Of a stretch of DNA of 49,257 nucleotides, positions 7,662 to 15,909 are shown one piece after another. The stretch lies in assembly GCA_937988695.1 (NCBI GenBank), contig CALKHM010000286.1, forward strand, positions 1-49,257, given 5' to 3'. The translations under genes were made by a program, and so were the position numbers. Source of the stretch: an uncultured Microbacterium sp. (GTDB taxonomy: Bacteria; Actinomycetota; Actinomycetes; Actinomycetales; Microbacteriaceae). Below the pieces are notes generated by a model. That model did not search any database. It saw nothing but the letters and a program-made list of their open reading frames with translations, and was not told where the DNA came from. Numbering within the stretch: the first letter of the stretch is position 1; each line of letters opens with the position of its first letter.

Positions 7662-8662
7662 CGCGAACGACGTGGAGCTCGCGAACGATGCGAGGGCTCT
7701 GGGAGAGCGGGGCGGTCTGGATCGCGCTGGTCGCGCTGTTCCTCCTGAGCTGGCTGGTGCAGCCGCGAAGCGTGTCGGCCCTCTCGCTCGGTGTCATGCT
7801 GCCGTTCGCCGCGATCCTCGCGATCGCCGCGGTGGGGCAGACGCTGGTCATCCAGCAGCGGGGCATCGATCTCTCGGTGGGCGGGACGGTCACGATCGCC
7901 GCCGTGGTCGTGAGCAAGGCCGACCTCCCGCTGCCCGTGGCGATCGGCATCGTCCTGGTCATCAGCGCCGTGATCGGGCTCCTCCTCGGCGTGGTGGTGA
8001 ACATCCTGCGCGTGACATCGCTGATCACGACGCTTGCCGCCGGGACGATCCTGGGCGGCGTGGCGCTGGCGTACACGAAGGCGTCGCCCTCGTCGGCTCC
8101 CCCAGCGCTGGTCGACTTCGTCGGTGGCACTTGGCTCGGCGCCTCTCGCGTGGTGTGGCTGGCAGTCGTCGTGGTCGTCGTCGCGTGGGTGCTGATGAAC
8201 CGCACGGTCGTCGGTCGCCGCTTCGTCGCCGTGGGTGCCAACACGGCTGCCGCTCGCGGTGCGGCCGTCAAGCCCCTGGTGTACGGCATCGCGGCGTACA
8301 CCCTGGCCGCGCTCTGCTACGGCATCGCCGGCATCGTGCTGGCGGGGTACGTGCAGTCGCCCGGCGTCAAGGTCGGCGACGACTACATGATGTCGTCGAT
8401 CGCCGCGGTGGTCGTCGGCGGCACGAGCCTGGGCGGCGGGCGCGGTCGCCTGATCGGATCAGCCGTTGGGGCGCTCCTGCTCGGGCAGCTCACGCAGCTG
8501 GTCCTGTCGCTGGGCGCCCCCACGTCCACGCAGATGATCGTGCAAGCCGCCGTGATCGCGGTCGCGGCAGCCATACAGCCGGAGAGCCGCAGGACCGTCG
8601 TCGAGATGTTGCGCAAGGCGCGTGCCTGGCGGCCGCGGAAGGTGCCCGAGCCGGCGCGGTGA
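7658..8662 (+). CDS. Sugar ABC transporter permease (RbsC-like)
   Basis: 334-residue integral membrane protein with about nine hydrophobic segments and the family motif QRGIDLSVGGTV near residue 68, plus the EAA-like region GGTSLGGGRGRLIGSAVGALL. ATG at 7658 overlaps the fusion gene's TGA (ATGA). It supplies the second transmembrane half next to the fused permease, so the transporter is a heteromer. C-terminus is Arg/Pro-rich and cytoplasmic. Last gene of the operon. Confidence 0.93.
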   Translation: MTRTTWSSRTMRGLWESGAVWIALVALFLLSWLVQPRSVSALSLGVMLPFAAILAIAAVGQTLVIQQRGIDLSVGGTVTIAAVVVSKADLPLPVAIGIVLVISAVIGLLLGVVVNILRVTSLITTLAAGTILGGVALAYTKASPSSAPPALVDFVGGTWLGASRVVWLAVVVVVVAWVLMNRTVVGRRFVAVGANTAAARGAAVKPLVYGIAAYTLAALCYGIAGIVLAGYVQSPGVKVGDDYMMSSIAAVVVGGTSLGGGRGRLIGSAVGALLLGQLTQLVLSLGAPTSTQMIVQAAVIAVAAAIQPESRRTVVEMLRKARAWRPRKVPEPAR

Positions 8663-8698
8663 GCGGCGGCGGCCGGGTGGATGCGGCATCCCGGTGCA

Positions 8699-8735
8699 CG
8701 GTGCGGGACCCTGGTCCGGACACAGCACCGCACCG
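8699..8735. terminator. Possible bidirectional terminator hairpin
   Basis: CGGTGCGG (8699-8706) pairs with CCGCACCG (8728-8735); inside is a second small stem GGACC-CT-GGTCC (8706-8717). It lies between convergent genes (ends at 8662 and 8777). No T-run, so the assignment is tentative. Confidence 0.4.
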
Positions 8736-8776
8736 CTGGCGCGTGGTGCCGGTCGATCATGTGCGGCTCGTCGGGC

Positions 8777-9994
8777 TCACAGATCCTCTGTGCGTGCGTG
8801 CGCGGCCCGTTGTCCCGAGCCGCGGATCGTGAGTACCAGTGCCGTGCCGATCGTCGCGGCGACGATGACGACGCCCAGCGACAGCGTCTCGGCCAGCCCG
8901 GCGGCGGGAAGCAGATTGACCAGTGGCGACATCACGGCCGCACAACCGAAGCCGGATGCGCCGATGAGTCCCGCGGCGGTTCCTGCGTCATGCGGATGCC
9001 CCTCCAAGGCCAGCGTCTGAATCGTGGGCAGCCCGAGCCCGCATCCGAGGAGGAAAAGCCCGCACGCGACGGCCACCCATACCGGCGATGTTGCGGCCGC
9101 CGGGATAGCGACGAGTGTTCCTCCGCTCACGGCCAGCACCGCGCACGAACCCCACAGGACCCGGCCGGCGGGAATGCCGTGTGCGAGCAACCTCGGCGAG
9201 ATCTGCAACCCCACCATCATCCCGACGGTGAGCACGGCGAAGAGGATGCCGAAGCCGCTGGCGCTGAGCCCGAAGTGGGACTGAAAGATGAACGGAGCCC
9301 ACTGCAGGAACGAGAAGAGCGCGGTGAACCGCAGAGCAGCCAGCGTCAGGAGGCCGGCGAACGCGGCGTCTGCGAGCAAATGCCCGAAACGCCGGAAGGT
9401 CGTGCGCCTCCGCCATCTGAAGGGGATGGACGGACTCCTTACCGTGGAGGCGAGGACGAGTCCTGCGGTGGCACACGCTGCCGAGAAGGCGAAGATTCCC
9501 CGCCATGACAGGAACGTCAGCAGTACCGATCCCACGACGGGTGCGATCAGCGGAGCAAGGCTCGAGACCAGGGCGATCGTGCCGATGACGCGTGCGAGCC
9601 TGCCGCCGGAATGCTCATCGCGGGCGATGGCCAGTGCGGTGACAATCGCACTGGCAGCGCCGAGGCCCTGTGCAAAGCGCAACGCAATGAGCTCGACGAT
9701 GTCCGCCGCCAGCATCGCTCCAACGCTCGAGAGCAGAAGCGTGAGCAGGCCGCAGACGAGCGGAACCTTCCTACCGACGGCGTCGCTCCACGGGCCGACA
9801 GCCAGCTGTCCGAGGGCGAACCCCAGCATCGTGGCCGCCAAGGTGCCATCGACGGCGGCGAGCGGAGCTGCGAGGTCGTCTGCCAGCTGTGGGAGCGCGG
9901 GCAGGTAGGAGTCGATCGTCAGGGGCCCGAGGGCGGAGAACAACCCGAGGATCACGACGGGCGTCTTCTTCGCGTTGCGGGCGACGGACGGCAC
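8777..9994 (-). CDS. Bcr/CflA-type MFS multidrug efflux transporter
   Basis: About 405 residues with 12 predicted membrane segments. The N-terminal FSALGPLTIDSYLPALPQLADDL and GPWSDAVGRKVPLVCG (MFS motif A) are typical of the Bcr/CflA drug-resistance subfamily, which exports small molecules with proton antiport. GTG at 9994 gives the usual short N-terminus; TTG at 10006 is equally possible and the frame remains open further upstream, but that stretch encodes the LacI-type operators of the divergent operon. No clear ribosome site was found. Possibly independent of its neighbours, or exporting a toxic intermediate. Confidence 0.85.
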   Translation of the reverse strand: MPSVARNAKKTPVVILGLFSALGPLTIDSYLPALPQLADDLAAPLAAVDGTLAATMLGFALGQLAVGPWSDAVGRKVPLVCGLLTLLLSSVGAMLAADIVELIALRFAQGLGAASAIVTALAIARDEHSGGRLARVIGTIALVSSLAPLIAPVVGSVLLTFLSWRGIFAFSAACATAGLVLASTVRSPSIPFRWRRRTTFRRFGHLLADAAFAGLLTLAALRFTALFSFLQWAPFIFQSHFGLSASGFGILFAVLTVGMMVGLQISPRLLAHGIPAGRVLWGSCAVLAVSGGTLVAIPAAATSPVWVAVACGLFLLGCGLGLPTIQTLALEGHPHDAGTAAGLIGASGFGCAAVMSPLVNLLPAAGLAETLSLGVVIVAATIGTALVLTIRGSGQRAAHARTEDL

Positions 9995-10019
9995 AGGCAG
10001 GACCAATTTCTGGAGCGGA

Positions 10020-10032
10020 CGCGCATTGCGCG
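10020..10032. promoter_or_regulatory. Odd palindrome CGCGCA-T-TGCGCG
   Basis: Perfect 6-base arms around one base between the MFS start and the divergent operon promoter; could be an operator for the MFS gene. Low information because it is built from CG-rich words. Confidence 0.25.
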
Positions 10033-10039
10033 GGAGGTC

Positions 10040-10067
10040 TTGACTTCGGAGAGGAGTCGTGTAATCG
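10040..10067 (+). promoter_or_regulatory. Promoter of the amino acid ABC/flavoenzyme operon
   Basis: TTGACT (10040-10045), 16-base spacer, TAATCG (10062-10067). The -10 lies inside the first LacI-type operator, and an AGGAGGT ribosome site follows directly after the second operator, giving a leader of only about 25 bases. Confidence 0.6.
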
Positions 10068-10087
10068 TTTACGGCGTAATCGTTTAC
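10061..10087. promoter_or_regulatory. Tandem LacI-type operators
   Basis: GTAATCGTTTAC occurs at 10061-10072 and again at 10076-10087, a 15-base period. Each is a near-palindrome with a central CG (GTAA-nCGn-TTAC), the hallmark of LacI-family sites. They cover the -10 and transcription start. The LacI gene at 14845 in the same operon is the likely reader. Confidence 0.7.
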
Positions 10088-10097
10088 AGGAGGTAAC

Positions 10098-11021
10098 ATG
10101 GCACACGTTACCACCCCGGTGCCGACGCTCGGCGACGCGCCACCACGGCTGCGGACCAAGCGCCCCGGGCTTGCCTTTCGTATCGTCCTGTCCGTGGTGA
10201 TCGTTGTTGTCGTCGTCGCCGCGATCGGCGTCGTGATCTTCTCGGGAGCGATCAGCTGGAGCACGGTCTGGCAGTATCTGTTCGCTCCTGCGGTGCTCAG
10301 CGGATTGTGGATCACTATCCAGCTCACCGTCTTCTCCATGCTCATCGGGATCACCCTCGGCGTACTGTCCGCGCTGGCCGTGCGGTCCCGTACACCGGCC
10401 ATCGCGTGGGTGGCCCGAGGATACATCTGGTTCTTCCGCGGGACGCCTGTCCTCGTGCAGCTGATCTTCTGGTTCAATCTGGCGCTGGTCATGCCGGCGA
10501 TCGGCTGGGGGCCGGATGCGTTGTCGACCAACGATGTGATCACGCCGTATGTGGCGGCTCTCCTCGGCCTCGGGATCAACGAGGGGGCGTACATGAGCGA
10601 GATCTTCCGCGCTGGGATCGAGAGCGTGGATCGTGGGCAATCGGAGGCGGGCTTGGCCAGCGGAATGACGTCTTCTCAGGTGATGAGACGGATCGTGCTA
10701 CCGCAGGCGGTCCGGGTGATCACGCCGCCCACGGGCAACCAGATGATCGGCATGCTCAAGACCACGTCGTTGGTATCGGTGATCGCTGCTCAGGATCTGT
10801 TGACGAGTGTCCAGCACATCTACGCCATGAACTATCAGGTGATCGATCTCCTGATCGTCGCCTGCATCTGGTACCTCCTTCTGACCACGATCGCGACCTA
10901 CGCGCAGTCTCGGCTCGAGCGACGGTTCGCCGAGGGCAAGCCTTCCGCCGTGGGAACGCGACGGTGGCGTCGCACCCGGCCGTCATTGACGGTCGCCGAC
11001 CTGCCGAAGGATCATTCATGA
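10098..11021 (+). CDS. Polar amino acid ABC transporter permease
   Basis: 307 residues, HisM/GlnP family. After a 25-residue cytoplasmic head come about five membrane segments, the family signature FRGTPVLVQLIFWF near residue 113, and the EAA loop contacting the ATPase (GINEGAYMSEIFRAGIESVDRGQSEAGLASGM). ATG at 10098 follows AGGAGGT. The partner ATPase overlaps by four bases. The transporter imports a polar amino acid or amino-acid-like compound such as an opine or Amadori product. Confidence 0.93.
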   Translation: MAHVTTPVPTLGDAPPRLRTKRPGLAFRIVLSVVIVVVVVAAIGVVIFSGAISWSTVWQYLFAPAVLSGLWITIQLTVFSMLIGITLGVLSALAVRSRTPAIAWVARGYIWFFRGTPVLVQLIFWFNLALVMPAIGWGPDALSTNDVITPYVAALLGLGINEGAYMSEIFRAGIESVDRGQSEAGLASGMTSSQVMRRIVLPQAVRVITPPTGNQMIGMLKTTSLVSVIAAQDLLTSVQHIYAMNYQVIDLLIVACIWYLLLTTIATYAQSRLERRFAEGKPSAVGTRRWRRTRPSLTVADLPKDHS

Positions 11022-11782
11022 CTGCAATGCTGGAAGCGCGCTCGATCTGGAAGTCATATGGCAGCCATCTCGTGCTGCGTGGCGTCGACCTCGAAGTCGC
11101 GCGAGGTGAAGTCGTCGCCGTACTGGGTCCTTCCGGGTCGGGAAAGAGCACCCTGCTGCGGTGTCTGAACTACCTCGAGTCTCCCGATTCCGGCTCGATT
11201 CATCTGGACGGCGAGCGTATCGGCGTCGTCGAGCACGACGACGGCGAGTTGTACGAGTGCACTCCGAAACAGCTGGCGCGGCAGCGCGCCCGCATGGGAA
11301 TGGTCTTCCAGCGCTTCAATCTGTTCGCGCACATGAGCGCCCTCGAGAACGTCGCGCTGCCGCTGCGGCTCGTCCGTGGTCTGCCGCCCGCCGAAGCAAG
11401 GCAACGCGCGGAGCGCATCCTGAACCGGGTGGGGTTGGCTGAGCACGTTCACAAGCGCCCGGCACAACTCTCCGGCGGCCAGCAGCAGCGAGTGGCCATC
11501 GCGCGCGCCGTCGCGATGGAGCCTGAAGCCATCCTTTTCGACGAGCCGACGTCGGCGCTCGATCCGGAACTGGTGGGAGAAGTGCTCGACGTGATGACGG
11601 ATCTCGCCCGGGATGGGATGACCATGGTCGTGGTGACACACGAGATCGCCTTTGCACGCCACGTCGCAGCGCGGGCGGTCTTCATGGATGACGGAGTCAT
11701 CGTCGAGCAAGGTGTCTCCGCCGAGGTCCTGGACAATCCCCAGAGCTCGCGTACGCGAGCATTCCTTGCGAAAGTCAGGTGA
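11018..11782 (+). CDS. Polar amino acid ABC transporter ATP-binding protein
   Basis: 254 residues of the GlnQ/HisP class. Walker A GPSGSGKST near residues 37-45, Q-loop VFQRFNLFAHM, signature LSGGQQQRVAIARA, Walker B ILFDEPTSALDPE, switch His in VVTHE. ATG at 11018 overlaps the permease stop (ATGA), and its own stop overlaps the flavoenzyme start (GTGA), so the three are coupled. Energises import through the 10098 permease. Confidence 0.95.
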   Translation: MTAMLEARSIWKSYGSHLVLRGVDLEVARGEVVAVLGPSGSGKSTLLRCLNYLESPDSGSIHLDGERIGVVEHDDGELYECTPKQLARQRARMGMVFQRFNLFAHMSALENVALPLRLVRGLPPAEARQRAERILNRVGLAEHVHKRPAQLSGGQQQRVAIARAVAMEPEAILFDEPTSALDPELVGEVLDVMTDLARDGMTMVVVTHEIAFARHVAARAVFMDDGVIVEQGVSAEVLDNPQSSRTRAFLAKVR

Positions 11783-12957
11783 GTTCACACGTGAAGACGA
11801 ATGCTTCGACTGCTCCGAAGGTCGCCGTCGTCGGTGTCGGCACGATGGGCGCCATGTCGATGTGGCGGATGAGTCAGATGGGGCTCTCGGTCACCGGGTA
11901 CGAGCGCTTCGGCGTGCCGCATGATCGCGGGGCACATGGCGCGGAGACTCGGATCTACCGGATGGCCTATCGTGAGGGCGCGGACTACATCCCGCTCGTG
12001 CGCTACTCATATGAGCGCTGGCTGGAACTGAACGGCCTCTCCGGCAGATCCCTGTTCATGCAGAACGGATGCCTCTATATCAGTGACATGGAGAGGCCGT
12101 GGCTGGAGGAGACGATCTCCTCCGCCGAGGAATACGGCATCCCGATCATCGAGCTCTCGGACAACGAGATCGCGGCGCGCTATCCCTCGCACAAGCTATA
12201 CGGAGGTGAACGTGCGATCCTCGATCTGCTGGGGGGAACGTTGCGTCCTGAGCAGGCCGTTCTTGCCGCCACGCAACAGGCCGTTCGCGCCGGAGCGGTG
12301 CTGCATCAGTACAGCCCGGTCGTCGATGTCCTCCCGTCTGATTCTGGCGTGGACATCGTTCTCGAGTCCGGCGATCGGGAACGGTTCGACTACGCGGTTG
12401 TGGCCAGTGGCGCGTGGACAGGCGACTTTCAAAGAGATCTCGGTTTCGGGGTCACCGCGCGCAGGCTTCCCGGAACCTGGTACCCGGCCATCGATGCGCG
12501 CCAGTTCTCGCCCGAGAGGTTTCCGGTCTGCCTCCGCGGTGCGGGCGACCTGGACTACTCCGGCTTCCCCTGCGTCGACGGCTGGAGCGTCAAGATCATG
12601 CCGCCCGTCTTCCCTGACACGCAGACCATCGCCGAGACAGTCGATCGCGAGATCCGCGAACGCGACATCTCCTACACCCGCACCGTTGTGCGCACGTTGT
12701 TGAACGGACTCATCGCCGAGCCGGCACGCACCGGCGTCTTTCTCGATGGCTTCACTGCCGACGATGCGCCTGTAATCGATTACTCGCTCGGTTCTCAGCG
12801 TGTTGTGGGCGCGGTGGGCTTTGCGGGGCATGGATTCAAGTTCTCTCCTGCCGTCGGCCAGATCATCGCCGACTTCGTCGCTGCCCAAGCCGGACTCGCC
12901 ACAAGCGGCCTCGAAGACGCAGCGCACGCATTCCAGCGTTCTCGAACGCTCAAGTAG
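11779..12957 (+). CDS. FAD-dependent amine oxidase, sarcosine/N-methyltryptophan oxidase family
   Basis: 392 residues of the DAO/MSOX family, which oxidise secondary amines (sarcosine, N-methyl or fructosyl amino acids) to imine and H2O2. Dinucleotide motif VGVGTMG with Gly19, 21 and 24; RGAHGAETRIYRMAYREG near residue 50; C-terminal GFAGHGFKFSPAVGQ matching the family's substrate-site block. The family's covalent-flavin Cys (in a CxYTxTPD context) is absent: here the stretch reads GVFLDGFTADDAPVIDY, so FAD is probably non-covalent. GTG 11779 overlaps the ATPase stop; GTG 11791 is an alternative. A perfect LacI-type palindrome lies in the codons for VIDY. Confidence 0.88.
   Translation: MSSHVKTNASTAPKVAVVGVGTMGAMSMWRMSQMGLSVTGYERFGVPHDRGAHGAETRIYRMAYREGADYIPLVRYSYERWLELNGLSGRSLFMQNGCLYISDMERPWLEETISSAEEYGIPIIELSDNEIAARYPSHKLYGGERAILDLLGGTLRPEQAVLAATQQAVRAGAVLHQYSPVVDVLPSDSGVDIVLESGDRERFDYAVVASGAWTGDFQRDLGFGVTARRLPGTWYPAIDARQFSPERFPVCLRGAGDLDYSGFPCVDGWSVKIMPPVFPDTQTIAETVDREIRERDISYTRTVVRTLLNGLIAEPARTGVFLDGFTADDAPVIDYSLGSQRVVGAVGFAGHGFKFSPAVGQIIADFVAAQAGLATSGLEDAAHAFQRSRTLK
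12772..12783. promoter_or_regulatory. Intragenic perfect LacI-type operator GTAATCGATTAC
   Basis: Perfect 12-base palindrome matching the promoter operators at 10 of 12 positions, located 2.7 kb downstream inside the flavoenzyme gene. It includes GTA, an infrequent Val codon here. Could act as an auxiliary site for DNA looping or as a roadblock. Confidence 0.5.
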
Positions 12958-12979
12958 TTCCCAAGATGAAAGGCACAGC

Positions 12980-13933
12980 ATGACAATCAAGAAGAGGATT
13001 CTCGCCCCGCTGTCTGTTGTCGCGCTCGGCGCGCTGATGCTCGCGGGTTGCTCATCGAATGGCAGTGCTTCGCCCAGCACGTCGTCCAAGGAAGGAACGA
13101 CGGTCGTCACCGGTGGCGCAGATGGAAAAACAGGTTTCACCATCTCCGCTGATAGCGAGCTCTCCGAGAGGGCGAAAAATCTCGTCAAGGGGGGAGAACT
13201 CGACATCGCGACCTCTGCCTCATCGCCGCCATACGGCTTCTACGACGGTGAGGTTCTTCGCGGATCGGACATCGACCTCGGCTATGCGATCTCGGCGAAG
13301 CTCGGTCTGAAGGCTAAGTACTCGGCCATGGACTTCTCGGGCATCATCCCGGCTATCGCCACCGGGAGATATGATTTCTCGATCGCCTCCATGGGGGACA
13401 CTCCGGCGCGCGAAAAGAGTGTGGATTTCGTCGACTATTCCACCGACTCGAATTCCATCGTGACAGTCAAGGGGAACCCCAAAGGTATCTCCGGCATCGA
13501 GAGCCTCTGCGGGCTGAAGGTGTCCTCGGTGGAGGGCTCCGTGCTTCTCGGTCTCCTCCAGGAGCAGAACAAGAAATGCTCGAATCCCATCGACATCACC
13601 ATCTTCAAAGACAATGCAACGGCGCTTCTGCAGGTGCAGAACGGTCGCGCGGACGCGACCATGTACCAGACCGGGATCGCGCTCTATCTGATCAAGACCG
13701 ATGCAGCGTCCAAGAATCTCGAGGTGGTCTCGAACACGGAATACGGCAAGGGGTACAACGCCATTGCGTTCAGTAAGAAGAATGCGGAGTTGCGCGATCT
13801 TGTGAAGGATGCTCTCACGTCGCTGAAAGAGGACGGAATCTACAAGGCAATCGAGGACAGCTGGGGCCTTGGGGCGAATATGGTCGACGAATTCACGGTG
13901 AACGACGGGCTGAAATACAACCAGCCGTCTTGA
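12980..13933 (+). CDS. Amino acid ABC transporter substrate-binding lipoprotein
   Basis: 317 residues, SBP family 3. Lipobox LAGC (Cys24), Ser/Thr-rich linker, then ELDIATSASSPPYGFYDGEVLRGSDIDLGYAISAKLG, MDFSGIIPAIATGRYDFSIASMGDTPAREKSVDFVDY and the usual C-terminal SLKEDGIYKAIEDSWG. Ligand residues contact the alpha-amino and carboxylate in this family, so the cargo is amino-acid-like. ATG at 12980 after AAAGG. Base composition is visibly lower in G/C than neighbouring genes, which may point to recent acquisition of this operon. Confidence 0.93.
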   Translation: MTIKKRILAPLSVVALGALMLAGCSSNGSASPSTSSKEGTTVVTGGADGKTGFTISADSELSERAKNLVKGGELDIATSASSPPYGFYDGEVLRGSDIDLGYAISAKLGLKAKYSAMDFSGIIPAIATGRYDFSIASMGDTPAREKSVDFVDYSTDSNSIVTVKGNPKGISGIESLCGLKVSSVEGSVLLGLLQEQNKKCSNPIDITIFKDNATALLQVQNGRADATMYQTGIALYLIKTDAASKNLEVVSNTEYGKGYNAIAFSKKNAELRDLVKDALTSLKEDGIYKAIEDSWGLGANMVDEFTVNDGLKYNQPS

Positions 13934-14001
13934 GATGAGACTCGAGGCGTCTCTGGACGCATGCCAGCGGACCTCGACCGAAAGAGAAGAAAGGCAAATT
14001 C

Positions 14002-14760
14002 ATGACACGCGTGCTTTATGTAGGCGATACACAGGTGGAGACGCTCATCGCAGCGAAAGGCATCGACACTTTCACGCACACGTATTACCGGGACTCCGCG
14101 AAGGTGTTGCGGGACGCGCTCGGACCCCGGCCCGGTATCGAACTCACACACATGCCGGGGGCCGATGTCCGAACGCGTTTTCCGAACTCGTTGGACGCGC
14201 TCTCGGCGTTCGATGTGATCATCCTCTCCGATGTGGGCTATCAGAACTTCAAGCTGCCGCACGGCAACCGTGACAAGCTCGTTCCGATGGGGCCCAATCT
14301 GGTCACTCCTTTCCGTCAATGGGTGCTTGACGGCGGAGGCCTGATCATGGCGGGCGGCTGGCTCACGTTCTCTGGGCTGAACGGGAAGGGCATGTGGGGC
14401 GGCTCCCCGATCGAAGAGGTGCTGCCGGTCACGATCGAGCGAGGTATCGATGACCTCATCGACCACCCGGACGGCGCGACGATCCAAATCACTGACAGCA
14501 CTCATCCGATCCTCGACGGATTGTCCTTCCCGGAGGACCGGATCATTCTCGGATACAACCTGCTGCATCCGAGGCCGGAGGCGAACACGATCGCGACGAG
14601 TCGCAGCGATCCGTTCCTTGTCGTCGGCGACGCCGGCAAGGGCCGGTCGATCGCCTACGCCACCGATCCCGTCTACCATCTGTGCGGCAACCTCCACGAG
14701 TGGCCGGATTATGGTCTCCTCTGGGAGCGCATGGTCAAGTGGGCGGCGCGCGAGATCTGA
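14002..14760 (+). CDS. GATase-fold protein (PF07090 class I glutamine amidotransferase-like)
   Basis: 252 residues resembling the cytoplasmic GATase1_like family (COG5426): TRVLYVGDTQVET, DVIILSDVGYQNF, GGGLIMAGGWLTFSG, GMWGGSPIEEVLPV, HPILDGL and GKGRSIAYATDP. In true amidotransferases the strand-turn before GG carries a nucleophile Cys (GxCxG); here it reads GGWLTF, and the only Cys is in HLCGN near residue 230. Catalysis as an amidotransferase is therefore unlikely. ATG 14002 preceded by AAAGAGAAGAAAGG. Role in the operon unknown; family members recur beside sugar and amine catabolism genes. Confidence 0.8.
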   Translation: MTRVLYVGDTQVETLIAAKGIDTFTHTYYRDSAKVLRDALGPRPGIELTHMPGADVRTRFPNSLDALSAFDVIILSDVGYQNFKLPHGNRDKLVPMGPNLVTPFRQWVLDGGGLIMAGGWLTFSGLNGKGMWGGSPIEEVLPVTIERGIDDLIDHPDGATIQITDSTHPILDGLSFPEDRIILGYNLLHPRPEANTIATSRSDPFLVVGDAGKGRSIAYATDPVYHLCGNLHEWPDYGLLWERMVKWAAREI

Positions 14761-14770
14761 TCGGAAACAA

Positions 14771-14826
14771 GCGACGGGGCTTCCGGTCGGCTACTACGAT
14801 GGCGTCGAGCGGAAGCCCTCCGTCGC
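14771..14826 (+). other. Hairpin between GATase-like and LacI genes
   Basis: GCGACGGGGCTTCCG (14771-14785) pairs with CGGAAGCC-CT-CCGTCGC (14810-14826), 15 bp with a two-base bulge and a loop of about 24 bases, ending just before the LacI ribosome site. No T-run. It may attenuate read-through so that the repressor is made at a lower level than the transporter. Confidence 0.5.
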
Positions 14827-14844
14827 ACAGGAAGGACGTTGCTC

Positions 14845-15840
14845 GTGGCGGCACGGATCCAGGATGTCGCGGCACGGGCGGGCGTGTCCACAGCCACCGT
14901 CTCGCGGGTACTCAGCGGCGTGGATTTCGTCTCTGTCGAGTTGAGCGAACGCGTCTGGCGCGCCGTCCGAGAGCTGGGCTACCGGCGGAACCGTGTGGCA
15001 CGCAGGCTGCGTCGTCCCGGCGGTGAGATGTGGGCGCTGATCGTCTCGGACATCGAGAACCGGTTCTTCACGAGTGTCGCGCGTGGCGTCGAAGACGTCG
15101 CGAACGAGTCGGGAATCACCGTGTTCATCGGCAACACCGACAACGACCCGGAACGACTCGGCCGATATCTCGAGACCGCGCTGGCCGAGCAGGTCGCCGG
15201 AATCATCCTGACACCGACCTCCCCGGATGATGACGTGTCATCCGTGATCAGTGCGGGCACCCCTCTGGTGACCATCGATCAGCCGCTGTCGTCGGCGTCG
15301 TTGCCGACGGTTACGACGGATCATCACATCGGAGGACAACTCGCCGGCTCTTTCCTTGCCGCTCGAGGGCATCGGACGATCGGCGTCGTCGCCGGTCCCC
15401 AGCCGGTTGCAACCTGGAACACGCGACTGGACGGGCTGATGTCCTGCTTCCAGAGCTCCGACACCAGGGTCGTTGTCGAACGCGGAGACAACAAGGTCGC
15501 CGGTGGAATGGCTGCGACGGCACACTTGCTGGACAATGTGCCCTCACTCGACGCGCTCTTCGTGACGAACAACCTGATGACGATCGGCGCACTCCGTGAG
15601 ATCGACTCTCGAGGTCTGACGATCCCCGGTGACATCGATGTCGTCGGCTACGATCTCAACAGCGAGGAGTGGACAAGGTCGGTGCCGGTGACCTCCGTGA
15701 ACCAGGACCCGCGTCGCATCGGCGAGGTCGCCTCGCGCACACTGCTGGATCTGCAAGCGGGGACGGGACGTGTCCCCTCGTCGGATCTGATCCTTCTTGA
15801 GCCACATTTGCAGGAACCGGCAGCGGTCGGCCTGCACTGA
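14845..15840 (+). CDS. LacI family transcriptional regulator
   Basis: 331 residues. N-terminal helix-turn-helix RIQDVAARAGVSTATVSRVLSG, hinge region RNRVARRLRRPGG, then a sugar-binding-protein-like effector domain (IVSDIENRFFTSVARGVED, GIILTPTSPDD, VTTDHHIGG, GHRTIGVVAGP, VVGYDLNSEEWTRSVPVTSVNQDPRRIG). GTG at 14845 has AAGGA nine bases upstream; TTG at 14839 is a weaker alternative. The recognition helix type (TATVSRVLSG) fits CG-centred palindromes, matching the operators at 10061-10087 and 12772. Likely repressor of its own operon, released by the imported compound or a product. Confidence 0.95.
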   Translation: MAARIQDVAARAGVSTATVSRVLSGVDFVSVELSERVWRAVRELGYRRNRVARRLRRPGGEMWALIVSDIENRFFTSVARGVEDVANESGITVFIGNTDNDPERLGRYLETALAEQVAGIILTPTSPDDDVSSVISAGTPLVTIDQPLSSASLPTVTTDHHIGGQLAGSFLAARGHRTIGVVAGPQPVATWNTRLDGLMSCFQSSDTRVVVERGDNKVAGGMAATAHLLDNVPSLDALFVTNNLMTIGALREIDSRGLTIPGDIDVVGYDLNSEEWTRSVPVTSVNQDPRRIGEVASRTLLDLQAGTGRVPSSDLILLEPHLQEPAAVGLH

Positions 15841-15909
15841 CGGCAACGCTCGAGGCCGTTTCATCGACGGCACTCGACCGCACTTGTGTGACGAAGAGAG
15901 GAATCAGGA

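Noticed and set aside
5750..8662. Apparent 970-residue protein ending in the second permease
   Set aside because: The first 636 codons are an out-of-frame shadow of the ATPase-permease fusion; the permease has its own ATG at 7658 with the usual ATGA overlap.
10061..10087. Tandem repeat considered as the start of a CRISPR or iteron array
   Set aside because: Only two 12-base copies with a 3-base gap and palindromic symmetry; fits an operator pair.
9995..10594. Upstream extension of the MFS exporter frame
   Set aside because: It crosses the divergent permease gene and its operators; the Bcr/CflA family begins about ten residues before the first helix, matching GTG 9994.
14002..14760. Calling the gene an active glutamine amidotransferase
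   Set aside because: No Cys at the nucleophile position, so only the fold is claimed.
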